Source of the DNA: Natronorubrum sulfidifaciens JCM 14089
Lineage (GTDB): Archaea; Halobacteriota; Halobacteria; Halobacteriales; Natrialbaceae
Direction of reading: 5' to 3'
Assembly: GCF_000337735.1 (NCBI RefSeq)
Contig: NZ_AOHX01000026.1
Span: forward strand, 249,154 to 287,643
Length of the DNA: 38,490 nucleotides
Shown: positions 1 through 8,037 of the stretch, one piece after another
Layout: each line of letters starts with the position of its first letter
Numbering within the stretch: the first letter of the stretch is position 1
The notes under the pieces: generated by a model
Seen by the model: only the letters and a program-made list of their open reading frames with translations
The model's database searches: none
Told to the model about the DNA's origin: nothing
Translations under genes and position numbers: made by a program

Positions 1-21
1 TAAAACGCCAGTCGCGAAATC

Positions 22-48
22 GCGGCCGTCTCCGTGGATGACGGCCGC
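22..48 (-). terminator. Hairpin after the PGF-CTERM gene
   Basis: A 9-bp perfect inverted repeat (22-30 with 40-48) lies about 50 nt past the stop of the next gene. Read on the minus strand it is followed by a short T-run (reverse complement of positions 2-5). It looks like a terminator. Archaeal termination depends mainly on T-runs, so the role of the stem is inference. Confidence 0.4.
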
Positions 49-99
49 AGTAGCGCGACCGGTCGTTGAATAGTTCTGTCCGGCAGTATCAGCAGTAGC

Positions 100-1269
100 T
101 TACCGGACGCGTGCACCGACAGCGGCGAGCAGTGCGCCGATGGCAGCGACGATGCCGAAGCCGGGCACGCTGTCGCTGTCGCCGTCGTCAGCACCGTCTT
201 CGGTGTCGCTCTGGATCGCCACCTCGCGCTCCGAGAAGTGGTCCACTGCGACGAGCACGTCGGCAGCTGCGGATGCCTCACTCGAGTGGGTCACCATATA
301 TCGCGGTTCCTCGCCGATGCCGCCCTCGAGGTCGCTGTAGGAGTCGGCTTCGGCGGCCGCCTCGCCGTCGACGGTCACCGCGAGGTCGTCGGCGCTGCCA
401 ACGGCCTCGAGTGCGGCCTCTGAGACGCTGACGATGACGACCGTCCCCTCGTGCTGGGCGCGTTCGACGGCCATCTCGAGGCGATCGGCGGCCTCATCAT
501 GGGTCTCGACGGCGACGTCCTGACCATAGGTTGCGACGTCTGCAACGCGGTCGCCGTCACGGTCGTCGGCGTAGACTTCGGCGGGCGCCGTTCCGTCGGC
601 GATCAGCCGTTCCTGTTCGGCGGCGTCGTCGTCGCGCTCGTCGTCGGCATAGGAGCGAAAGACCAGCGTCGACTCGCGCTCGAGGTCGGCAGCCACATCG
701 CCGGTGTCAGTGACGGCAACGTCGCCGTCGCCAGCGACGAGCAAGACGCCGGTTCGGTCGCCGCTGTCGACGTGGACGCGGTCGCCCTCGTCGCTGACTG
801 CGGCGGTGCTCTCCTCGGAGAGGTTCAACTGGACGTACTGGGCGTCCTCACCGGCGTTGACCGTCAGGATACCGCGGTCAGTGTCGTGGGCCGACAGCGA
901 CGCCGAACCCTCAGTGGCGATCTCAGCCCGCGTCTCGGTCTGGGCTGCGATCTCGAGGCCGATTCCGGAGAGGTTCGTTACGGCCGAGAGACCGACGTCA
1001 GCACCGATCCCAGTCTGGCTGTGGTGGGCACTTCGGGATTCGACGGAGACGTTCTCGAACACCGGCTGGCCGCCGACGCGGTAGTCGACGACGGCGTTGC
1101 TCGAGGTGGCGAATTCGATATGGCTGCCAGCGTATCCGTCGGCCTGTGCATCCGTCGCCGCCAGCGATTCGGTTGGCTGTGACGCACCCACAGCCCCGCC
1201 AGCAGCGGCGGCCGAGAGGGTCGCCGTCGTGACGAGCACTGCGAGGACGACAGCTACAGTTCGGGTCAT
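100..1269 (-). CDS. Secreted PGF-CTERM surface-anchored protein, function unknown
   Basis: This is a 389-residue acidic protein. Residues 1-25 form a Sec-type signal peptide (MTRT, then a long hydrophobic Ala/Val/Leu run). An extracellular region rich in Asp, Glu and Ala follows, then an Asp/Ser spacer and a C-terminal PGF motif (369-371), a hydrophobic helix and a short Arg-containing tail. That tripartite end is the PGF-CTERM signal, which archaeosortase ArtA processes in haloarchaea, with lipid anchoring of the protein outside the membrane. I recognise no enzymatic domain. The reading frame is open 18 codons further upstream, but I chose the ATG at 1269. A clear TATA-like box sits 27 nt before it, which implies a leaderless message, and the signal peptide begins there. 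It appears monocistronic. Confidence 0.85.
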   Translation of the reverse strand: MTRTVAVVLAVLVTTATLSAAAAGGAVGASQPTESLAATDAQADGYAGSHIEFATSSNAVVDYRVGGQPVFENVSVESRSAHHSQTGIGADVGLSAVTNLSGIGLEIAAQTETRAEIATEGSASLSAHDTDRGILTVNAGEDAQYVQLNLSEESTAAVSDEGDRVHVDSGDRTGVLLVAGDGDVAVTDTGDVAADLERESTLVFRSYADDERDDDAAEQERLIADGTAPAEVYADDRDGDRVADVATYGQDVAVETHDEAADRLEMAVERAQHEGTVVIVSVSEAALEAVGSADDLAVTVDGEAAAEADSYSDLEGGIGEEPRYMVTHSSEASAAADVLVAVDHFSEREVAIQSDTEDGADDGDSDSVPGFGIVAAIGALLAAVGARVR

Positions 1270-1291
1270 CGTACCCGGGACATTCGAGTCG

Positions 1292-1300
1292 CATATAAAG
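1292..1300 (-). promoter_or_regulatory. TATA box of the PGF-CTERM gene
   Basis: On the minus strand the sequence reads CTTTATATG, centred about 27 nt before the ATG at 1269. This is the spacing expected for a leaderless haloarchaeal transcript, and it decides the start of the gene. Confidence 0.6.
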
Positions 1301-1359
1301 TAGGTTCTGACAAAACCGTCCACACGTCCGGACGCACAGTCGGTTCGGGCTGGCGAAAC

Positions 1360-1377
1360 CGCGGGATAACGCCCGCG
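1360..1377 (-). terminator. Short hairpin behind the lipoyl gene
   Basis: A 6-bp GC-only stem (1360-1365 with 1372-1377) begins 4 nt after the stop codon of the last gene of the 2-oxoacid dehydrogenase operon. No strong T-run follows, so the terminator role is tentative. Confidence 0.25.
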
Positions 1378-1380
1378 AAA

Positions 1381-1659
1381 TCAGTCCACAGTGCCCGAGT
1401 CAGGCGTGAGGTAAGCAAGCGTGTCGCCGCGCTCGAGTTCCGCGTCTTTCTCGAGGACGATTTCGTCGACGGTCCCGCCCGTCGGGGCGGCGACCTCGAC
1501 ATCGATCTTCTCGACCTGGAACTCACAGAGCAGGTCGCCGTCGTCGACCTGGCTGCCCTCGCTGACGTACCACTCGAGGACGAGTCCCTCCGCTTCGTCC
1601 GTATCCTCGGGCCAGAAGTCGGCCGAATCGAGCGCCACGCGCGATCTGTCGTCGCTCAT
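1381..1659 (-). CDS. Stand-alone lipoyl-domain protein of a 2-oxoacid dehydrogenase
   Basis: This 92-residue protein is a single biotinyl/lipoyl-type domain. The probable lipoylated lysine is K51 in the hairpin VEKIDVEV; most lipoyl domains have Asp-Lys there, and here it is Glu-Lys. The surrounding pattern (EGLVLEWYVSEG, then AAPTGGTVDEI) is typical of E2 lipoyl domains. There is no E3-binding domain and no acyltransferase domain, so it can only be the swinging-arm carrier. Its ATG overlaps the E1 beta stop by 4 nt (ATGA), so the two are translationally coupled and it very probably carries the acyl intermediate made by that E1. A partner E2 catalytic core and E3 are not in this window. Biotin rather than lipoate is possible but less likely in this context. 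Confidence 0.85.
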   Translation of the reverse strand: MSDDRSRVALDSADFWPEDTDEAEGLVLEWYVSEGSQVDDGDLLCEFQVEKIDVEVAAPTGGTVDEIVLEKDAELERGDTLAYLTPDSGTVD

Positions 1660-2669
1660 GGCTGGGTCTTCCGAATCGCGTCTTCGATGTCGTCGCTGTC
1701 CGGGATCACCCTGTTCTCGAGCGGGCGCGCGTACGGCAGCGGGACGTCGGGGATGGCGAGCCGTTCGACGGCTTCGAGGGCATCCGGCTCGGCCTCGACG
1801 ACGCGGGAGATGACTTCGCCAGTGAGGCCGAACGAGCGGTAGTCCTCGTCGACGACGACGAGTCGCCCGGTCTTTTGAACCGACTCGAGGATCGTCGCCT
1901 CGTCCAGTGGCACGAGCGTCCGGAGGTCGATCACCTCGACATCGATGCCGTCGTCGGCGAGTTTCGCTGCGGCCTCGAGCGCGCGATGGACGTGCAAGCC
2001 GAGCGTGACGACGGTGACGTCGGCCCCCTCGCGCTTGATGTCGGCCTGTCCAAACGGGATGGTGTAGGGCTCCTCGGGAACGGCGGTTTTCGGGCCATCG
2101 GGGGCCGGCATCCAGCCGATACCCATCAGCCGCTTGTGGAACATGTAGACGACCGGATCGTCGTCCCGGATGGCGTTGTGCATCAGCCCCTTGGCGTCGT
2201 AGGCTGTCGAGGGAACGACGACTTTCATCCCCGGGAGGTGGGCGAAGGTGCCGTACAGCGTCTGAGAGTGTTGGGCTGCGTCGCTGTACGTGCCGCCGAC
2301 GGCCGTCGTCAGGACCATCGGGACGTTCACGTTCGCCCCGCTCATGTAGGTGTTTTTGGCCATCTGGTTGTAGAGCTGGTCCATACAGACGCCGAAGAAG
2401 TCGACGAACATCAACTCGGCAATCGGCCGCATTCCCGCTTGGGCGGCCCCGACCGCCGCGCCGATGTAGGCCGTCTCGCTGATCGGGACGTCCATGATCC
2501 GATCGTGGCCGAATTCCTCGAGTAAGCCGTCCGTCGAGTCGAAGATGCCGCCGTAGTCGGCGACGTCCTCGCCCATGTAGAACACCTCGTCGTTATCTCG
2601 CATCTCGGTCGCGATGGCCTCGACCATCGCCGTGCTCATCGTCGCCTGTCGCCCCTCGTCGTCGCTCAT
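1656..2669 (-). CDS. 2-oxoacid (acetoin/pyruvate/branched-chain type) dehydrogenase E1 beta
   Basis: This 337-residue protein is a transketolase-like E1 beta subunit. A pyrimidine-binding domain fills about the first 190 residues, with GEDV (33-36) and PISETAYIG (62-70); E65 would be the glutamate that activates thiamine diphosphate. An HSQ motif and a C-terminal transketolase domain follow. It forms the heterotetramer with the E1 alpha encoded just upstream and decarboxylates a 2-oxoacid (or cleaves acetoin), passing the acyl group to lipoate. The open frame extends 42 codons upstream, but the ATG at 2669 overlaps the E1 alpha stop by 4 nt (ATGA) and gives the family's normal N-terminus, so I use it. 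The substrate cannot be read from sequence alone. Confidence 0.9.
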   Translation of the reverse strand: MSDDEGRQATMSTAMVEAIATEMRDNDEVFYMGEDVADYGGIFDSTDGLLEEFGHDRIMDVPISETAYIGAAVGAAQAGMRPIAELMFVDFFGVCMDQLYNQMAKNTYMSGANVNVPMVLTTAVGGTYSDAAQHSQTLYGTFAHLPGMKVVVPSTAYDAKGLMHNAIRDDDPVVYMFHKRLMGIGWMPAPDGPKTAVPEEPYTIPFGQADIKREGADVTVVTLGLHVHRALEAAAKLADDGIDVEVIDLRTLVPLDEATILESVQKTGRLVVVDEDYRSFGLTGEVISRVVEAEPDALEAVERLAIPDVPLPYARPLENRVIPDSDDIEDAIRKTQP

Positions 2670-3721
2670 CGGTCCGCACCTCCGTTGCCGGCGAACTCGG
2701 GCGTCGGGTCCTCGTCCGTTACACCCGACGGCGGGTTCGAGAACACGTCCTCGAGGGCGGCATCCGGCTCCGGTTCGGGCTGGTCTTTGGCCCATTCGAT
2801 CGCATCGTCGACGCGTGCGTGGGCGTCCTCGCGGATCGTCTCCCGTTCGTCTTCGTCGACGCCGGCGGCCTCGAGGTCGGCCGCCAGTCGCTCGATGGAA
2901 TCTCGTTCTTGATGGCGCTGTTGGTCCGCCTCCGGTCGATACGTCTCCGGATCGCCCATGAAATGACCCATCCGGCGGTGGACCTGTACGGACATGAGCG
3001 TCGGCCCGTTGCCGTCTCGAGCGCGCCCGACCGCTTCGGCGGCGGCCTCGTAGACCGCGGTCGCGTCGTCGTGGTCGATCCGAACCCCCGGCATGTCGAA
3101 TCCGGCAGCGCGTTTTGAGCCGTCCTGTGGGACGCTGATCCGCCCTTTGGGCATGCTGATCGCCCAGTCGTTGTCCTCGACGACGAAGATTACCGGGAGG
3201 TCGTGCAGGCTCGCGAGGTTGAGCGACTCGAGGAAGGCTCCCTGACTGATCGCGCCTTCGCCGAGATAGGCGACTGCGACGCTGGATTCGTTGCGCTTCA
3301 TGGCGGCCAGCGCCGCGCCGACGGCGGGCGGACAGCCCTGTGCGATGATGCCGCTGCAGGCGAAGTTGACGTCGGGGTCAAACAGGTGCATATGCCCGCC
3401 TTTACCGGCGCTAAGCCCCGTCTCGCGGCCGAAAATCTCCGCGGTCATCCGTTTCAGGTCGACGCCTTTCGCGATGGCGATGTGGTGTGGTCGGTGCGGT
3501 GCCGTGACGGTATCCTCGTCGGTCAGATGTGCACAGACGCCGGCCGCGGCTGCCTCGTGGCCCGCCGCGAGGTGGAGTTCGCCCGGAATCGGCCCGGCGC
3601 TGATGTCGAACCCCGGCGTCTTCCCCTCCATGTACTCCTCTTGCAGGCGCTCCTCGTAGTATCGCGCCGTGACCATATCCTCGTACATCGACCGGAGCTG
3701 TGTGGTGGTGACAGTCCCCAT
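2666..3721 (-). CDS. 2-oxoacid/acetoin dehydrogenase E1 alpha (ThDP-dependent)
   Basis: This 351-residue protein shows the thiamine diphosphate motif running from GEG (154-156) to ND (184-185). It also has the AGKGGHMHL segment (105-113) and RPHH (77-80), all typical of E1 alpha of pyruvate, branched-chain and acetoin dehydrogenases. The GGHMHL version is especially common in acetoin-type enzymes. It is the first gene of a minus-strand operon (E1 alpha, E1 beta, lipoyl carrier) joined by two ATGA overlaps. A TATA-like box lies about 30 nt before the ATG. The acidic C-terminal tail (about 300-351) is a haloarchaeal feature. Haloarchaea have several such paralogous complexes, many of unproven substrate, so acetoin, pyruvate and branched-chain acids all remain possible. 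Confidence 0.9.
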   Translation of the reverse strand: MGTVTTTQLRSMYEDMVTARYYEERLQEEYMEGKTPGFDISAGPIPGELHLAAGHEAAAAGVCAHLTDEDTVTAPHRPHHIAIAKGVDLKRMTAEIFGRETGLSAGKGGHMHLFDPDVNFACSGIIAQGCPPAVGAALAAMKRNESSVAVAYLGEGAISQGAFLESLNLASLHDLPVIFVVEDNDWAISMPKGRISVPQDGSKRAAGFDMPGVRIDHDDATAVYEAAAEAVGRARDGNGPTLMSVQVHRRMGHFMGDPETYRPEADQQRHQERDSIERLAADLEAAGVDEDERETIREDAHARVDDAIEWAKDQPEPEPDAALEDVFSNPPSGVTDEDPTPEFAGNGGADR

Positions 3722-3746
3722 GATCCGTCCGCATACACCCCATCGG

Positions 3747-3756
3747 CTAGTATAAC
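3747..3756 (-). promoter_or_regulatory. TATA-like box of the E1 operon
   Basis: On the minus strand GTTATACTAG is centred about 30 nt before the E1 alpha ATG. It is the only good TATA-like element in the 195-nt gap to the next gene. Confidence 0.5.
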
Positions 3757-3916
3757 GTTGTTCACCAGCCTCAGAGCCTGACAGTCACACGACGGTATCA
3801 GAGTCGACAGTGCGCTCGAGTCGAGTGCGGTAACTGCGTCTGCCGAAGCGAGAAGAACAGCGCTTTCGAACGGGGAGTGACGAAAACGAGTCGATTAGGC
3901 AACTGGCCTGCTGTCG

Positions 3917-4870
3917 TCAGCGGGAAACCGCCGTCCCGCCCTTGGCGATGACCGCGTCGACTTCGTCTTTGGTGACCAGCGCGATGTCGCCGGGGATCGT
4001 TCGTTTGAGCGCCGCCGTCGCCGCGGCGTACTCGAGCGCAGTCGGGATGTCCTCGCCGTGGAGTCGGCGGGCGATGAACGCGCCGGTAAAGGCGTCGCCG
4101 GTGCCGATCTGTGAGACCGTCTCGGTGTCGTAGACGCCCTGTTCGTGGACGACGCCGTCGTGCCAGCCGACCGCGCCGTCGGCCCCGCGGGTGACGATGA
4201 CCGTGGTGAAGTCGTACTGGGAGCCGAGTTTGTGGGCGAGCTGTCGCGGGTCGCCCTCGAAGCCGAGGACGTCTCGGGCGTCGCGAGCGGCGATCACGAG
4301 CACGTCGATCCCCGGAAACAGTTTCGTCATCGTCTGCTTGGCCTCCTCGGGCGACCAGAGCTTGCGACGATAGTTGAAGTCGAACGCGGTCGTCGTCCCG
4401 CCCTGTTTGGCCGCCTTGAGCATGTTCATCGTCGTCTCCCGCAGCGTCGGAGAGAGCGCGGGCGTGATACCGGTCGTAAAGAAGACGCGGGCGTCCTGTA
4501 TCCGGTCGATATCGAACTCGCGGGCCTCCGCGGTCGTGACCGCGGCGTTCTCCCGGTCGTAGATGACGTTCGTCCCGCGGGGCTTGCCCCCCCGCTCGAG
4601 GTAGTACGTCCCCTGCCGGCCGCGGTGGCTCCAGACGACATCAGTCTCGATGCCGTACTGACGGAGTTCACCGACGGCGCGGCGGCCAAGCGGCGTCTCC
4701 GGCACCTTCGAGAGCCACGTCGCCGTCGCACCCAGCCGGTCCGCGGCGATCGCGACGTTGCTCTCTGCACCCGCCGCACGCACCTCGAACTCGGCGGCGG
4801 CCTCGAGGCGCTCGTTGTCCGGCGGCGACAGCCGAAGCATCGTCTCGCCGAAGGTGACGAGATCGCTCAC
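3917..4870 (-). CDS. kdgK: PfkB-family sugar kinase, probable 2-keto-3-deoxygluconate kinase
   Basis: This 317-residue ribokinase-fold protein begins with FGETMLRL. It carries RAAGAESNVAIAADRLG (31-47), the DFNYRRKLW segment (164-172), and the second PfkB signature with GTGDAFTGAF (256-265). D259 would be the catalytic base. The FGE..LR start and DFN.R..LW match KDG kinases, which phosphorylate 2-keto-3-deoxygluconate in the semi-phosphorylative Entner-Doudoroff pathway of haloarchaea. A DapA/KdgA-type aldolase lies 5.5 kb away, which fits but is not an operon. A TATA-like box about 70 nt upstream implies a short leader, unlike many neighbours. Fructokinase or another PfkB sugar kinase is the main alternative. 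Confidence 0.85.
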   Translation of the reverse strand: MSDLVTFGETMLRLSPPDNERLEAAAEFEVRAAGAESNVAIAADRLGATATWLSKVPETPLGRRAVGELRQYGIETDVVWSHRGRQGTYYLERGGKPRGTNVIYDRENAAVTTAEAREFDIDRIQDARVFFTTGITPALSPTLRETTMNMLKAAKQGGTTTAFDFNYRRKLWSPEEAKQTMTKLFPGIDVLVIAARDARDVLGFEGDPRQLAHKLGSQYDFTTVIVTRGADGAVGWHDGVVHEQGVYDTETVSQIGTGDAFTGAFIARRLHGEDIPTALEYAAATAALKRTIPGDIALVTKDEVDAVIAKGGTAVSR

Positions 4871-4939
4871 GGCTCGGCCCTCTGGACGTGCGTTTCGATA
4901 CGGTGTGTGCCGATCATACTCGGACCAACGAACGGCTAT

Positions 4940-4948
4940 CGTATAAGT
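4940..4948 (-). promoter_or_regulatory. TATA-like box of kdgK
   Basis: On the minus strand CTTATACGA lies about 70 nt before the ATG at 4870, predicting a leader of roughly 45 nt. No other good box is closer. Confidence 0.45.
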
Positions 4949-5019
4949 TGTGACGTTATGTTGGTTTCCTAGAGTGTTTGCGAGGAGCTGGCGCGTCAGC
5001 AGACGCCTCGAGCACCCGC

Positions 5020-6126
5020 CTACGCGTCGACCGTCGATTCGACCGTCACGAGCGCCGTCTCCCCCGCCTCGTCGTGTGCGACCTCGAGTTGCGCGCCGAA
5101 CGCCTCGAGGAGGTCACAGCTCGTGGCGACGTGATCCGTGACTGTGGGCACGCGTAGCTGTCCGCCCTCGAGGGCGAGATAGACGAGCAGTTGATCGGCC
5201 AGATGGCGGTCGACCGGCGACGCTGGCTCGCCCGTCGCCTCGAGGAACCGGTTTGCGGCGTCGGCGGCGTCCTCGCCGACGCGTTCGGCTGGCGTGCCTC
5301 GTTCGCCGAGTGCCGACCAGCCCGCGATGCCGGTTCCATGATCGAGTCGGAGCACGATCGCCGAGCCCGGTGACGGGCTCGAGACAGTGGATTCGCGGCG
5401 CTCGGTGAGTTCGATCCCGGTGTCCTCGAGCGACAGTCGCTCGAGTGCGCCCTCGGCCTGCCGGTGAGCCACGTCGCGATCCGAAAGCGACGCCGACTCG
5501 ACCGAGTGGAGCCGGATCTCAGCGGGCGAGCCGCGCTCGACGAGGTCGATCGACTCGAGACTCGAGGGGGCGAGATGCAGCGTTGCCCGGCCGCCACCGT
5601 TGGGATAGAACCCGCGTCGATCGACATCACAAGCGGCGGTGAGACCGAACCGGCGGAGCAGTGGGAGTTTGACATGGCGGAAATAATCCAGCGGCGGCGA
5701 CCACTTGACGTCCGTCCCGCCGGTGACCGTCACCGAAAGCTGTGAGTCGAGCACCGACGCGAGCGGGAGGAGGGTATCAAACAGCAGCGTCATGCTGCCG
5801 GCGGTGCCGATGTCGACGGTATAGCTGCCACCGGAAAGGCGGCCGCGGTCCTGACCACGCCAGCCCGTCGCATTCGCCGTCGACTCGAGGGCAGGATCGA
5901 ACGCGACCGTCTTCGAGTCGAGTTCCGCCCCCGAAACCTCGGCGTCACAGAGTTCGACCATCGTCTCGAGGACGGCCAAGTGCTGGTGGGCGAGCCCCGG
6001 ATTCGGCCGGTTGTCGCGGATTCTCTCGATTCGAACGGGTTCGTTTTCCAGTACTGACAGTGTCAGCGCGGTCCGGACGAACTGTCCGCCCGCCTCCGAC
6101 CCGTCGAGTTCGCGTACGGCGGTCAT
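5020..6126 (-). CDS. rtcA: RNA 3'-terminal phosphate cyclase
   Basis: This 368-residue protein matches the RTC family. It has the N-terminal GSEAGGQFVRTALTLS segment, the central GTAGSMTLLFDTLLP, and the active-site HLADQL with H308, the residue that becomes AMP-modified in this family (His309 in the E. coli enzyme). It converts RNA 3'-phosphate to a 2',3'-cyclic phosphate using ATP. The length is normal. The frame stays open for about 390 more codons upstream, but that part is the antisense of the MFS gene. The ATG at 6126 gives the family N-terminus, and a TATA-like GGATACTCG lies about 25 nt before it. It is divergent from the MFS transporter and no RtcB or tRNA gene is adjacent. Confidence 0.92.
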   Translation of the reverse strand: MTAVRELDGSEAGGQFVRTALTLSVLENEPVRIERIRDNRPNPGLAHQHLAVLETMVELCDAEVSGAELDSKTVAFDPALESTANATGWRGQDRGRLSGGSYTVDIGTAGSMTLLFDTLLPLASVLDSQLSVTVTGGTDVKWSPPLDYFRHVKLPLLRRFGLTAACDVDRRGFYPNGGGRATLHLAPSSLESIDLVERGSPAEIRLHSVESASLSDRDVAHRQAEGALERLSLEDTGIELTERRESTVSSPSPGSAIVLRLDHGTGIAGWSALGERGTPAERVGEDAADAANRFLEATGEPASPVDRHLADQLLVYLALEGGQLRVPTVTDHVATSCDLLEAFGAQLEVAHDEAGETALVTVESTVDA

Positions 6127-6246
6127 AGCAGCCGGTACGGCCTCGAGTATCCTACCGTTGGTGGTGTGGCCGGGTCCACGGCGACGGCGATTCACAGCGT
6201 GCCGCTTGGCCAAGTTTTTCACTCCGTCAGTAGAGACTGTCAGCGA

Positions 6247-7521
6247 ATGCGACTGTGGGCGGACCCACTCAGACGGCGCTGGCTCCTCTGGGCGACGCTC
6301 GGCGTCGTCTTTCTGCTCGTCAACATGAATCGGCTCTCCTCGGCGGTGCTCGCGGAGGAACTCATGGGCGCGTTCGGGACGACGGGCGCACAACTGGGAA
6401 CGCTGCACGCGATCTTCTTCTGGGTGTACGCCGTTATGCAGATCCCGACGGGGATCCTCGCCGACCGAATCGGGCCACGGCGAACGGCGACGGCCGGTGC
6501 GGCGGTGATGAACGTCGGCGTGATCTGGTTTGCGTTCGCCGACAGCTATCTCACAGCCATCGTGGCCCGCGGACTCGTCGGCCTCGGCGGCAGCGTGATT
6601 TTCGTCTGCATACTTCGGTTCTGTGCGAACTGGTATCGCGCCGACGAGTTCGCAACGATGAACGGCCTCACCTTCGCGTTCTCCGGGTTCGGTGGCGTCC
6701 TCGCCACCACGCCGCTTGCGATACTCGTCGACAGCGCCGGCTGGCGTACGGCGATCGGTGGCTTCGGCGTCGTCGGCCTGCTGTTTACCATCGTCGTCTT
6801 CGCGCTGGTCCGTGACACACCGACAGAAGCCGGCTTCGAGCCGCTCGAGGGGGTACCGGGACAGTCGACACTGACGAACACACAGCTCAAGACGTCGCTT
6901 TCGGACATTCTTCGAGATCCGTTGGTCTGGGTCGTCAGCGTCATGCTGTTCTGTGTCACTGGGGTGAACCTCACCCTGTTCGGCCTCTGGGGTGTCCCCT
7001 ACATCGTCCAGATATACGATGTCTCGGTCACGTACGCGTCCGTATTCACCCTGTTTGGCAGCGTCGGCATCATGATCGGCCCACCGGCAATCGGCTGGCT
7101 CTCCGATCGACTCGAGCGGCGAGTCGAGTTGATGGTCGTCGGTGGTGGCCTGTTTACGGGTAGTCTCGGCGTCATCGCCGTCGTTGGCGACCCGCCGCTG
7201 CCGATCGTTGGCCTCGTGTACTTTCTCAGTGGCCTGTTGATCGGATCGTTCCTGCTTGCGTATGCGATCGTCAAGGACCGCCACCCGACCAATGCAAGCG
7301 GGCTCTCAACGGGGACGATCAACGGCGCGAGTTTTTTCGGCGCGGCGATCCTCCCGACGGTGATGGGATGGGCACTCGATGACTACTGGGCAGGAGACCT
7401 CGTCGGCGGCACCCGTGTCTACACCGAAATCGGCTACCAGATCGCGTTTTCCATTGCGACAGCCGCCGGCGCGATCGCATTTCTCTGTGCGATCTGGCTC
7501 TATCGTCACGAGCGACGCTGA
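6247..7521 (+). CDS. Major facilitator superfamily transporter
   Basis: This 424-residue membrane protein has about 12 predicted helices in two halves. The MFS loop 2-3 signature is clear (GILADRIGPRRTATAG), and its second-half counterpart is IGWLSDRLERRVELM. The N-terminus (NRLSSAVLAEELMGAFGTT) resembles organic-anion and hexuronate/nitrate-type carriers, but I cannot name the substrate. I chose the ATG at 6247 because the helical part begins about 15 residues later; the open frame upstream overlaps the divergent rtcA promoter. It stands alone on the plus strand between rtcA and a short inverted-repeat element. Confidence 0.85.
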   Translation: MRLWADPLRRRWLLWATLGVVFLLVNMNRLSSAVLAEELMGAFGTTGAQLGTLHAIFFWVYAVMQIPTGILADRIGPRRTATAGAAVMNVGVIWFAFADSYLTAIVARGLVGLGGSVIFVCILRFCANWYRADEFATMNGLTFAFSGFGGVLATTPLAILVDSAGWRTAIGGFGVVGLLFTIVVFALVRDTPTEAGFEPLEGVPGQSTLTNTQLKTSLSDILRDPLVWVVSVMLFCVTGVNLTLFGLWGVPYIVQIYDVSVTYASVFTLFGSVGIMIGPPAIGWLSDRLERRVELMVVGGGLFTGSLGVIAVVGDPPLPIVGLVYFLSGLLIGSFLLAYAIVKDRHPTNASGLSTGTINGASFFGAAILPTVMGWALDDYWAGDLVGGTRVYTEIGYQIAFSIATAAGAIAFLCAIWLYRHERR

Positions 7522-7613
7522 TGCCCCAGTCGTCGACGGAGTGGGGTCCGTGTCGTTTGAGTGCAACGGCACGCTCGAGCAGTTCGAATCGACACGTCAC
7601 ATCGACGGCCGTC

Positions 7614-7697
7614 TATAGTAACAACTGAAACGATTTACATACGCATCGCACAGCCGTCGTGCGATGCGATGTGCATTGACTTTCAGTGGCTACTATA
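7614..7697. repeat. 84-bp MITE-like element with imperfect terminal inverted repeats
   Basis: The ends are 17-bp inverted repeats with two mismatches: TATAGTAACAACTGAAA at the left, and TATAGTAGCCACTGAAA read from the right. Inside is a second perfect hairpin with GCATCGCAC and GTGCGATGC arms around a 7-nt loop (about 7642-7666). It lies between the MFS stop and the small membrane-protein stop and codes for nothing. Size, terminal repeats and position fit a non-autonomous miniature transposable element or a dispersed palindromic repeat. No second copy is visible in this window. Confidence 0.6.
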
Positions 7698-7730
7698 CCT
7701 GTGCAGCGCGACACGTGCTGTCCGACAGTA

Positions 7731-7940
7731 TCACGCCGCTTGATCGTCCGTGCGAGAAAGGAGGGTCCAAAAGCCAAACAGGACGACAAAGAAGACAGCC
7801 CCGATCGCGACCCGGAGGATGAGCGCTTCCAGTCCGGTTGCTTCGGCGTGGACGAGAGCCGCTGCCCACCCGCCAGCGACGACGGCGAACCCAGTCGCAG
7901 CGACGAGCATCAGCAAGAGCCGATCGGTTGGGACGTTCAT
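7731..7940 (-). CDS. Small two-helix membrane protein
   Basis: This 69-residue protein has two hydrophobic helices, about residues 7-30 (LLLMLVAATGFAVVAGGWAA) and 40-62 (LRVAIGAVFFVVLFGFWTLL), and a short charged tail. I do not recognise a family. The longer open frame upstream (to 8144) overlaps the end of mutL in antisense. I start at the ATG at 7940 because a TATA-like CTTAATCTC is centred 27 nt before it, as for a leaderless gene. It lies 97 nt downstream of mutL on the same strand but has its own promoter, so a link to repair is not implied. Confidence 0.6.
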   Translation of the reverse strand: MNVPTDRLLLMLVAATGFAVVAGGWAAALVHAEATGLEALILRVAIGAVFFVVLFGFWTLLSRTDDQAA

Positions 7941-8037
7941 GACAGCCGCTCCGGCCGAGATGAGATTAAGCGAACAGCTTGAATTAGCCGACAAAAACGC
8001 ACAAACGCCAGCAGGCGCCACAGCGACGTCTGTCTGG

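Noticed and set aside
451-1182. Long plus-strand frame opposite the PGF-CTERM gene
   Set aside because: It is the antisense shadow of a GC-rich gene with signal peptide, sorting signal and promoter on the minus strand.
4145-4972. Long plus-strand frame opposite kdgK
   Set aside because: The minus strand has all KDG kinase motifs; the plus-strand product is Arg-rich and matches no family.
5020-7284. A 754-codon minus-strand frame running from rtcA through the antisense of the MFS gene
   Set aside because: Only the last 368 codons match RtcA. The upstream half is Asp/Glu/Arg-rich low-complexity antisense of a clear transporter, and a TATA-like box precedes the ATG at 6126.
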